Of a DNA stretch of 64,000 nt, positions 25,750 through 35,309 are shown one piece after another. Positions within the stretch are counted from its first letter, which is position 1; each line of letters opens with the position of its first letter. Origin of the DNA: Collybiopsis luxurians FD-317 M1. Its lineage: Eukaryota > Basidiomycota > Agaricomycetes > Agaricales > Omphalotaceae. Location: NCBI GenBank assembly GCA_000827265.1, contig KN834767.1, positions 124,001 through 188,000 on the forward strand, in the 5' to 3' direction. A model generated the notes under the pieces. It saw only the letters and a program-made list of their open reading frames with translations. It was not told where the DNA came from and made no database searches. Position numbers and translations under genes: made by a program.

Positions 25750-26768
25750 ATGTCCATATCTCTCTGTCTTGCGTGCTCATCTTCCCTTCCACCACGTCCT
25801 CATGAGCCCATATTTACTACCCAATGTTGCTCCAAACCGATATGCTCTTCTTGCATCTCCGCCAATCCACGTCTCGCACGATACAATCCCTGTCTGGCTT
25901 GCCTTGGAGGAGTTGACGCAGTTGGATCCAGAAGCAGTAAAGGAATGCAGAAAATGCAGAATGTGAACCTTGATGGCGCCGTTCGCGATGAGGATACTTT
26001 TGTCTTAGGCGACGACGAAGACTCTAACGAGGGAGGTGCTCCTCCACCACCTTACCTTGAACAGTCACCTTCGCCCCAAACTCAGCCTGAGAACGTTCCA
26101 GAAAGCCGAACGAATGACGTTGGGACTCAGTCTGAATATTACCTCCAGCGAGGAGATACTTTGCACGGAATCGCACTGAGATTTGGCATAGACGTATGTT
26201 CATTTTGCTTCAAGTCTTTCCCAGCTAATGCTTCTTTACTCAGGCCCGCGAGCTATGTCGATTAAATAAGCTTTCTCCTAGCACTCTAAGTACAACTCCT
26301 CATTTACTCCACACCCGAACTGTGCTACTCCTTCCCTCTTCTGCTCGCACTAAGGACACGGCCGGGAACAGTCTACTGACGCCCAAGGATGCTAATGATG
26401 CCCAAGACAGACTGAGAGCGGTGAGACGAACTCGTGAACGAGCAGAGAAGCGTATACAAACGATAACCAAAGAAGTAGATTGGAGAGTAGCGAAAGCCTA
26501 TGTCGCCCTGGCGGAAGAGGAAGATCTTGACCAATTTAAAGCACAGCATGATCTCAAGCAGAAGGAAAATGTTGGGTCCAAACTTGGTACACAGATGGGT
26601 GCTGGGTCTCATTTCTCAAACTTAGAGATGCTAGCATTGGATAGGTATCTTGAAGATGATGAATGGGAAGGCAGAGAACGGAGGGAAGGAAGATCTATCG
26701 CCATTCCAAGTTTTCCTCTTACAGGCAGAACAGAAAATTCGGTCCATAAACGGTTCACTTGGAAGTAG
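25750..26768 (+). CDS. LysM-domain protein with Cys-rich N-terminus
   Basis: Exons 25750-26193 and 26244-26768; 969 nt, 322 residues. The first 55 residues hold a cysteine pattern (CLAC, CCSKPICSSC, CLACLGG) resembling a degenerate RING or zinc ribbon. An acidic linker with PPPPY follows, then one LysM domain at about 127-175 (YYLQRGDTLHGIALRFGID, then RELCRLNKLSP), and a charged, coiled-coil-prone C-terminus from about 190. There is no signal peptide, so unlike secreted chitin-binding LysM effectors this protein should be intracellular, as are animal LYSMD proteins. The start is set by the conserved cysteine region. The intron (26194-26243, 50 nt) cuts the LysM domain. It is head-to-head with ATG17; a function cannot be assigned. 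Confidence 0.85.
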
Positions 26769-27404
26769 GTTTTGGGTGTCAATACACGCTCTCTACCGGA
26801 TAGATTGTATATCAAAGCTATTAGACCTATCTAATTTCATCTCAAGACTCGTTACGTCTAATGAATAAAGAGTATGTGGGCACTGAAATCAGTTTTCAAA
26901 GAAATCGCGTATACAACCCGCTCGTTCCACGGAAATGGAAATGAACATGGACTCGAAGCAATCTTCCCATGAGGCGCATCCATTGTTGAAAAGGAGTAAC
27001 AGGGAGGGAGCTCATGTTCTTCGCACTTATATGATCGTATTTTTACATACGCCAGCCACTTTGCCTCAGCTGTGATTCCACCCCCGCGTTGAAAGAGCGA
27101 TCAACAATGACCGACGACGAACTGAGGATCGCGGTCCTGAGCAACAACAAGGGAACAGCCGAGAAAAAAAGTATAGAAGCATCAGATTGAAGCTACGAAT
27201 TATTGAGGGCCTCTGGTACAGTAAGTTCGCGGGAATATGAAATTACCTACCTCGGGGGAATCCAATCGAGGAGAAAGAGACGTACATTCTCGCCTTCTGT
27301 CACGCAATCTCAAAAGCGAGTCAATGATCAGAAAGCTTCAACGACAAAACCGGTAGTCTTGGACGTACATATGTTCGAACCGATGCGCACATACACACAA
27401 ACTT
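26769..27404. other. Convergent 3' intergenic region
   Basis: About 640 bp between the LysM gene and the P-loop kinase gene. A plus-strand ORF at 27203-27448 overlaps the kinase 3' exon and has no protein-like features. Nothing else recognised. Confidence 0.6.
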
Positions 27405-28257
27405 TCACTCTGACACCGAGAGAGAGAAAACGGGATCCTCAACACTAAGTATGACCCTAGTCGGCTGCAGAGAGTTCGCTAAAAGAAATCTTCCATCTAA
27501 AAGAGTCATCCAGCATTAGATGGAAGCAACGCAGAATCCAAACACGTACTGGGCATATCATTCTCCTCTGCTCGCCAAAGCGCTTCAGCCGGATCCTTCG
27601 CAACTCCGCTGACTACATGTCGTTTGACTAGACGTTTCTGTGCTTCATCGATGGCCAGTTCGAGATACCACCGTTCATCTAAGAGAAGGGCAGCTTCTCT
27701 CCATGAACCGACATTGAGCGCAGTGTATAAACCTTCTATAATTACGAGACGATGATGAGGATGAATCTGGACGGCATCGGGTTCTGGATCTTTAATCGCA
27801 TGGTCAAAGGAAGGCGCAGTGATAGTCTGCGTGTCTGGGGTGATTTCCTCGCGCAGTTTTCGAACGAACTGCAGGTAAGCTGGACCGTCAAAAGTCCAAT
27901 GTATTCCTCGTCTATCTCGAGCGAGCTTGGGATCGGGAAATTGGTCTAGTTGTGCACGAGTAAGATGCCAGCCGTCGAGGGAAATCAGGATTGGCTTTGA
28001 AGGATCATTCTCAAGGAGAGCATCTGTGTACTTGAGAAGAAGATTCGCAAAAGTTGATTTGCCTGTTTATGAATGAAATAATATTAGAACTACTAAAAAG
28101 ACGAACAGCAAGGCTAACCAGAGGCAGGAATTCCATATAACCCAACCAAAAGTCTCGCAGTTCCTGGTATTCCAGCTAAATGTTGAAGCAGATCTCTGGC
28201 CAATCCCCTTGCTGTTTCATCCATTGAGCGTCGACGTGAAAGCGCTGACAGTGACAT
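27405..28257 (-). CDS. P-loop kinase of the uridine kinase/phosphoribulokinase class (YFH7-like)
   Basis: Small ATP-dependent kinase of unknown substrate. Exons 5' to 3': 28119-28257, 27550-28062, 27405-27496; 744 nt, 247 residues. The Walker A motif GIPASGKST is at 42-50, split by intron 1. Other family features are the substrate-side SLDGWHLTRAQLDQ, the lid region WTFDGPAYLQFV and a Walker B-like strand LVIIEGLYTAL, then WYLELAIDEAQKRLVKRH and the C-terminal ANSLQPTRVILSVED. The family contains yeast Yfh7 and bacterial nucleoside/fructose kinase-like proteins. The ATG at 28257 places the start 29 bp from the ATG of the divergent glycosidase-like gene; a second in-frame Met 11 codons later (MDETARG) is possible. 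Confidence 0.85.
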
Positions 28258-28286
28258 AACTTGAACCCAAACTTTCACTACCTAAT

Positions 28287-31200
28287 ATGGATGGTCGTGT
28301 ATTGAAACGGTAAATTCACCGAGCACTTTGTAATTTCGCATCTTTATCAACGACCATCTCCAGCTCAGACCCTTCAACAATACAAGATAAATTTCTCGTA
28401 GGGTATCAAGGATGGTAGGCTGATCTGTTCAGACGCTTCTCAGATCATTCACCAAGTCCTTAGGTTTACTTGCGCTGGAGATGGCGAACCTATAGATCCA
28501 GGTCTCGTTTCGTCAAGCTGACCGTACATTTCCCAAGTTTTACTCAAATTCTTCAGGTCATCACGGCTGGCTCCACTGGTACAATCATCCAATTGCAGAC
28601 GGTGGTAGGCCCATGATCGATCCATGGCCAGATGTGTCAGAATACACTCCTTCAGAGCTCTATCAAGCTCCAGGCATCAAATTTCCCAACGGAGAACCAG
28701 CCACCCTATTTTCTTCTCGCCATCCAAAAACTGTTCAAAGGTATGCCATGCCATTGCACCCACTTTCGCCGCGCTGAGATTTGTTCTCAGACACTTCAAT
28801 TGGATGGCGCGACACAGTATAGATGGTGTTTTCCTACAGCGATTCTTAGGTGTGTGCGATCCGGAACATCAAAGTAAAGGCATACGGCGTCTTCGAGATG
28901 AAATTGGCGACCGCGTCAGGGAAGCCGCGGAGAAGGAAGGACGTGTATTTGCATTAATGTGCGGCTGCAATCCAGTCTTATCATTCCCTTCTCTGCTGAA
29001 AACTTTTGGTCTGCCAGGTATGATGTCTCAGGGGTGAAGCCCGAACGAGTCATGAGCATTTTAACCAGAGACTGGAGCCATCTTATTCATGATCAAGGGA
29101 TTCTAGACAGCCCGAATTACCTTAAGGAAAAGGGGAAGCCAGTGATTGCACTCTGGGGTTGGTTTTGTCATACAAACTCAATATATCCTTCCACTCACTC
29201 TTTTTACTCGCATTTAGGGTTTGGCTTCCACGGAAGAAATCATACTCCCGAGCTGGTGAGGGAAGTTACACGCTTCATTAGAGATGTTACACCTGGTGGA
29301 GCATACCTGATGGCTGGTATGTGCCCAGTCGATCTCAATCTCATGTCATATCCATTTTTCTTCTCCAGGAACACCTACTCACTGGAGAAGAGCCGTTGAA
29401 GACGCGGATCGTAATCCTGCCTTCCTTGACGTATGGCTCAATGAATTTGATGGGCTGAGTCCATGGTTGGTAGGAAGATTACGAGACGAAGAAGCTGTGG
29501 ATAAATTTGCCGAGCAGTTCATGAAGGCCGACATAGATCTGTTGAAAAAGAATCACGAGGAAGGCAAAAGGAAGATTGACTATATTCCTGTGGTATATCC
29601 TGGCTTTTCTGTAGGTCGAGTTTTTGTTCCCCAAAGCAGAAATCGGCTGGACTTACTCACATTCATGACTATCTCAAGGGCTTGAATCTTAGTCAGGGCG
29701 AATGGGGCTTTAATCAGATCAAGCGAAATGGGGGAAGGCTCCTGTGGCAACAAATTTTCAATGCAAAGCGGCTTGGCCTAAGGACTATGTATGGGTAAGT
29801 CGAACTGGTTCTTGAATATTGAACGCCGTGTCGAGACTGATCTATGTTTGTTCTAGAGCTATGTGGGATGAGTATGTCCTCCCAAACCTTATTGATTTCA
29901 TTTGAATTCTAATCCAATACCCGCGATGATTTAGATATGACGAAGGAACTGCCCTCATGCCTGTTGTCGAAAAGACTCGTCTGTTGCCTCGTGCTGAAAA
30001 GTTTTCCTTCTTGGCTCTCGATGCGGACGGCTATGATCTTCCAGCAGACTGGTAAGTGACATTGCATGTTCAGACCCTAAAGCTAATTTCTTCCCTTTTG
30101 CAGGTATATGAGAATATGTGGTTTTGCGGCAGAAGGTCTGCGTAGCGAAAGGATGATTCATGAGACTTTCCCGTCGAAGGAATTGCAAGATTATTGGTCG
30201 ACACGACCTCGTTATGAGCAAGTCAAAGCTATATCGGAGAGTTCTGGGTCTGGCACAAGGAGTGATGATGGGGATGATGGGGAAGGAAGCCGGTCTTACA
30301 ACGATTGGCTAGCAACTCAGAAAGATGGGAAAGATGAACCGCCTCCGCCTCCTTACTCCCTTCAAGCAGAGGAACCTGCTGCTAGTACTTCATCAGCATC
30401 ACATGCTCAAGTTGGCGACCCTCAGTTGCAGCAGTCGCCGCACAATCAACAAATGTCAGCAGCCGTAGTTTCGCTCGCATCTACCTTCTCTCGCCAGTCA
30501 ATATCGTCACCATCTGCTGCCTCAGACACTGCATCGTCGGCGTCGAGTTCCAATACAAGGCCTCCTCTCCACCCCTCTCATCCGAGTAGAACCTCCTCAG
30601 GTTCCAGCGGGACTGGAAGCTCGTCGTCGATATCTCGACCTCCAGCCCATCCGTCTCGCCCTCACCCCCCGGAACCAAACTTTTTATCGAGACCACACTC
30701 TGTCTCCGTTTCACAACCCCACACACAAACGCCGACCCAAAGTCAGCCGCTGGCTTCAACTAGCTCACCCCAGTGGCCGCCTGCAGAATGGAATGCAGCT
30801 GCTGGTCCTAGTCGGCCATCTTCTGTTCCTTATCAAGCTTACCAGCCAGGTAGACCTTTAGCTCATGGCTCACTTCGACCAACGACAACTCCACCGAGAC
30901 CTACCGGCGCTCCAGATCCGATGGCCTCTTCGTTCCACGAACAACCAGCGCGGCCACAGTCACATACATCTCTTCGGCCAGCGGTATCTTCTTCGAGACC
31001 CGAAACTCCTTATAACTCTCAGAGTGGACCGCAGACAAGTCCGCTGCCTCATGGTGCGCCATCAATGCCTTTCCTGCAAGATCATGCTCCCAATGCGCCG
31101 AACTTTTCTCCTCCTGGGCCGAGCTCACCTCCCCTCGGAAGTCCATCGTTTCCTCCAGGACCGTATGGTCCAGCAGCGGTGCATAATTCCCCATCTGTGC

Positions 31201-31902
31201 CCAGTACATACCATTCTTCCTATTCACCGCCTCCTGGCAATCCTTCCTTTCCTTCTGGACCTTACAGCCCGACGACGGTTCCCTCACCGGAAGTTCCGTA
31301 CGCTGCTCGTCCTTCTCATCCTTCTCAGCCTTATGCCGGTAGTTCTTATCCGGGAATGAGTCCTCCGCATAGTCCAGTCGCTCAAGGAAGATATCCAGAT
31401 CAATATTATGGATCTTCACTGCATCATGTGGATGGGGCGTATCCCCCGCCTCCGATGCAACCGTACCAAATGCCAGGTCATCCTCCCGCCCCAAGCCCTT
31501 ATCCGCACGAAGCACCAGGACCCTGGGCTCCGCATCCACCGACCCAAACCCGTGAGTGTAACGCATAATTCATAATTTTTCCTTCTAACGTGTTACAGAC
31601 CCCTCATATTCGCCTTCACCGGTACCCCCCAATCAATACCAGGCCCCTTACGCAAACTATTCTTATCCTCAACAAATGCCCCAGACATCTTCGACGTCCT
31701 CGAGTCTTACGAGATATGCGCGAAACGCCGTTGATAAAGTGGCTGGACAAGACACTCGACAACAGTTTGAGAATACGTTGGGAAGTTTAGCTCACAGTAA
31801 GTGTCATGGATTCCTCCCGTCCAGTGGATTAGATTTTTCAATGTTAATTCTTCAATTCCTTACATAGGTGGCAGCAAACTTCTGGGGAAATTTACCAAAT
31901 AG
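28287..31902 (+). CDS. GH99/GH71-like glycosidase domain with long proline-rich tail
   Basis: Exons: 28287-28309, 28364-28414, 28464-28501, 28557-28740, 28791-28958, 29018-29157, 29218-29316, 29369-29610, 29679-29794, 29857-29871, 29935-30051, 30104-31551, 31599-31796, 31868-31902; 2874 nt, 957 residues. Residues 1-450 form the domain often annotated xylosidase/arabinosidase in basidiomycetes and placed near GH71/GH99: KFLVGYQGWFTCAGDGEPI, GHHGWLHWYNHP, RHFNWMARHSIDGVFLQRF, MYDVSGVKPERV and YGAMWDEYDEGTALMPV. There is no signal peptide. From about 460 the protein is a Ser/Pro-rich disordered tail with PPPPPYS near its start, and it ends with a short basic helix region (RYARNAVDKVAGQ ... GSKLLGKFTK). 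Exon 10 is only 15 nt. The first exon (23 nt of coding) was chosen by frame and is the least certain part. Substrate unknown. Confidence 0.82.
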
Positions 31903-32916
31903 TCGTCAAGCAGGAAGTCAGAAGCGCAATATTAATTGGATAATTTCGAAGGACTTGACTCGCCTTCCGAGCAAGAAACACCAAATGGAGAGAAAATGGC
32001 ATTGGACAGTTGACGCGAGTCAGAGATCTAGCTCAGTCACAATCTTGCCTCGTGTTCATTAGAGAAGAACGACGATCGTGCTTCGTGTAAAACTGAAAGA
32101 GTAAGAGTAAAAACTTTTATTACGGTTGCGAACTTTGCTCGACCTGGAGCCTGCCGTTTTGTCTGTCTTCTTGGAGTCAATTTCAAAATCACGAAAGTTT
32201 TCCAGCTTCCCATTGGTTCCAAATTTTCAAGAGTGCAAAGCTTCTGCTTCCTGTAAATTCACCCTCATTACCACGTTTCAGCGAAACTGTATTCTCATCA
32301 AAGAAGTTGTGCGTAAGGGAAGATCATGACAAGCATGACAGTGACGGTCTACAATAATACCTCGAAGCGGCGATAGACAGATAGGACCTGACCTCGGAGA
32401 CTGGTTCAATTTTTGCATCACTCTGCGGGTTTCACTTGAAATGACATTTACTTAGACTTGACGGAAGGCTATTTTGCTTACGGATCGTTGCGACGTGAGG
32501 GAGCGGTCGTCAGAAGCTGTTTCAGAGTCCGGCAGTCGTAGCATGAGGTAAAAGGAAGCTGTAAATTTTTGGAAAAAGATTCCAAGACAAGACGCTTGAA
32601 ACGTGTGCAAAAACATGAAAGTTTTCCAAGTCGTTTAGTTGCGAATCATGCAGCTGGATATGGCCAAAGAACAGCAGGTCTTGTTTTAGAATCGAGGGCC
32701 CGAGGCTGTGGAAGAGAAAGCCATTGCGAAGGACACTCAACGAGCGAATACCATTAGACTCTTCTGTGATGGGGCCATGAGGAAAAGAAGTATCTGTTAA
32801 AGTTAGGTAAAGACCGCCCGCGAAGATATGGAGGCTGCAAGTCGAATTGGACGAAAAGAAGGATGGTCATTATATATAATACTGTTCGTTCAACGGTTAA
32901 TGATTCCCCTTGGCCC
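31903..32916. other. Spacer upstream of the C2H2 regulator gene
   Basis: About 1 kb between the glycosidase-like gene and the C2H2 gene, both plus. It ends in an AT-rich box (TATATATAAT at 32871-32880), 37 bp before the chosen ATG. Short ORFs only; no coding gene supported. Confidence 0.55.
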
Positions 32917-34322
32917 ATGCAATCACATTATTATTCCAACCACCCTTCCCTCCTCCTCCCTCAAAATGCAAATTATTCTGCCCCCACAGACCACTATCCA
33001 GTAGTCTCAGCGTGCCATACAGAGTCCTCTGGCTTCTCAGACGGATCGCCGACGACTGGCTATCCTGATCACGAGTATCCGTATTTTTTTGATCGCAGGG
33101 GGACATCGATAAATGCGCTGTCCAGTCCCTCCGTGCTGCCAGCTATGAACCACAACGCCACCGGCTTATCAGAAACCGGGGATCTCTCTGTTGCACTGGC
33201 GAACGTCTACGCCGAGGACACCCTTGCTTATCACCAGTCCTGGAATCTCCCCTCAAGCCACGGACATGCACGTTTGGCGGAATCTACCGCTTTAGGGTCT
33301 GATTTTTCATTTAAAAACGCCTCCTACTCTGGCCCAGCATTATCTCCTACACCAAAGCTTCCTACCCCTTCCGAGATGGCTATTCTAATGAGACCCAACA
33401 GCAGACAATCGCCTTCAGAGCTCCCCCCAAAGCTTCCTCCTGTCCCGCTGCATGCGGTCGGCACAGACCTTGTATCCACCCTTCCGCCTCCCGAGGAAGA
33501 GCTAACGCTTGCCAGAGAGCGAAAGCATGCTTGCTCCATGTGCCACAAGCGGTGCGTATGACACAGTCGGTTACTTCCTGAGCTCATATGGCCCTCTTCT
33601 GCTTAGCTTTGACCGACCAAGTACACTCAGAAAGGTGAGCTGTCTCGACAATGTTTTGACGTGTTCATGAGGTATGTTGACTTTCGAACTAAGCATCTGC
33701 TGGTACATACGGGAGAAAAAGGCACATACTTTTTTGATCCTTAGATTAGCATCTACTCGCTGACGTCTTGATCTTGCCAGCTTTCCAATGCGAAACTTGC
33801 GGTAGGCGATTTGGTGTAGCTTCCAACCTGAATCGTCACGTCCGTCGATGTATCTTGAAGCCTGTCAACACGATGCATTCTTCTTCTGCGATATCTGCCG
33901 CAACGGCAGATTCTTCCCCGGAACCTACTACTCCTACCGTAGGCTCACCCTCCCGTTCCCATGCTCCCTGCGCGGCTCCTCGTGCAGCGAGGGCCCAATC
34001 GGCCGCTCAACCTCACAAACGCCGAAGACGTGCTCCTTCTCCTTCCCGATGGATACCGGAATCACTCCGCGGTTTCGTTCTCGAGGGGATACAAAAGACG
34101 ACGTCAGTTCCTCTGCCGCCTGTCAACCCGTCAGCATTTGATGAACGCGATTCGTGGGACGAGAACGTTGGCAATGCACCCTATCATCCTCGAGAATGGA
34201 TTTTCAAACCGCGACTTCCTGGTCCGGGAATCAACAGCTTTGTATTTGGCGGTCAAGACGTCCGAAATATTGGCGGCGGTGGAGGGCGGGAACAGATTTT
34301 GGGCAGAATCATGGTATTTTGA
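32917..34322 (+). CDS. C2H2-type zinc-finger transcription factor
   Basis: Putative sequence-specific regulator. Exons 32917-33551, 33607-33634, 33694-33721, 33781-34322; 1233 nt, 410 residues. A Ser/Pro/Tyr-rich N-terminus precedes two fingers: C206, C209, H222, H226 with the linker HTGEKAF, then C234, C237, H250 and C254, so the second finger is C2HC. A basic stretch PHKRRRRAP at about 295-305 may be a nuclear signal. The third intron (33722-33780, 59 nt) must start with GC (GCACAT), because no GT donor preserves HTGEKAFQC; the alternative reading hits a stop at once. The start at 32917 (MQSHYYSNHP) was preferred over an in-frame ATG at 32863, which directly precedes the AT-rich box at 32871-32880. 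Target genes are unknown. Confidence 0.85.
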
Positions 34323-34548
34323 GAATACGCATTGCGTAACGAAGAACTAGATCTAGGCTTAGTATACTTTACCTGGAAGCTCGATCTTGTTGACCATGGA
34401 GTCTTGTTCGTTACCAAAAGCAGGAGTCAGAGCTTACGGTGGAAAATGACAGTATCTGTCAGAGAGTGAAATAATCCGAGAGTTTGCTAAAGAAATTTGT
34501 AACATTGGAATATGACATACATTTGTTATTACATGAGATCTTTGTCCA

Positions 34549-35309
34549 TCATTCGGGGCGTTTGTATTCTCTGAATAATTCAAAGTGTCGTATCTCTCTA
34601 CCCACAACTCCTTTCACAACCTCGTCTCGCCAAGGAGTACTGGTAGCTGACTTCCACTCAGGACTTTCCCAATACTTTCCGACTGAAAAATCATGGACAG
34701 CAATGTATTTGAGCACGGGAATTCCGAGATCCTCGGAAGTTCGCAGCATGTTGTTTCCGAGAACGTATCTCCTGCTTCTCAGCCAACCAGGAATCTTGGA
34801 TAGCATGGGTATATGTTCCACCTCATACCACTTGTTAAATTCAGCCTCTCCTTCTGGCATGACCTCCATTTGCACATAGCAGACAAACTTTGGAGGAAAA
34901 TCGGAGGCTGAAGCGCTGGAGAGAGTGGAAGCGAAGATTGTGGAGTAAGCCCTTCGGTTCAAGTACTGGACTTCCCCAAGAAGACGCTTGTCTCTATCCG
35001 AACCGTTTGCTTTGACAGCCTGGTATTCAGGGCCGTCTGCCACACTGGGTTCAGAAATGTCATACAACGTCAGATAGGTAGGTTTCTGTCCATCGACTGC
35101 CTTGAAACGAGCGGCATTGTAAAAAGTTGGAATCGTAAGTCGGGCAGGAGCATGCTCGGTATCGTACCAATCTGGAAAGCAATAAATGACCTGACTCTCA
35201 CGTAAATAAAGATGGTTGATAACAGACCATGATATTCTGCTTCGTCCACCCTCGGGCCAGGCTCAAGGAGTACGAAAGAAAGACCCTTAGCTTCTGTTGG
35301 TGGTAACAT
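34549..35309 (-). CDS. EthD-like dimeric alpha/beta-barrel protein, paralog A
   Basis: Exons 35228-35309 and 34549-35171; 705 nt, 234 residues. The protein is an internal duplication of a ferredoxin-like fold: lobe 1 has DWYDTEHAPARLTIPTFYNA and lobe 2 has KWYEVEHIPMLSKIPGWLRS, each with the WYxxEHxPxxxxIP pattern of EthD/DABB proteins, followed by a strand (YLTLYDIS and LKYIAVHDFS). Such proteins include small monooxygenases, isomerases and ligand-binding proteins; no catalytic role can be fixed here. There is no signal peptide. The single 56-nt intron falls inside DWYD in both this gene and paralog B at 43335-44149. It is convergent with the C2H2 gene. Confidence 0.75.

Noticed and set aside
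27203..27448. 81-codon plus-strand ORF
   Set aside because: Overlaps the coding 3' exon of the kinase gene on the other strand and lacks protein-like composition.
30901..31566. 221-codon minus-strand ORF
   Set aside because: Mirror of the low-complexity Pro/Ser tail on the plus strand, where biased codons keep the reverse frame open.
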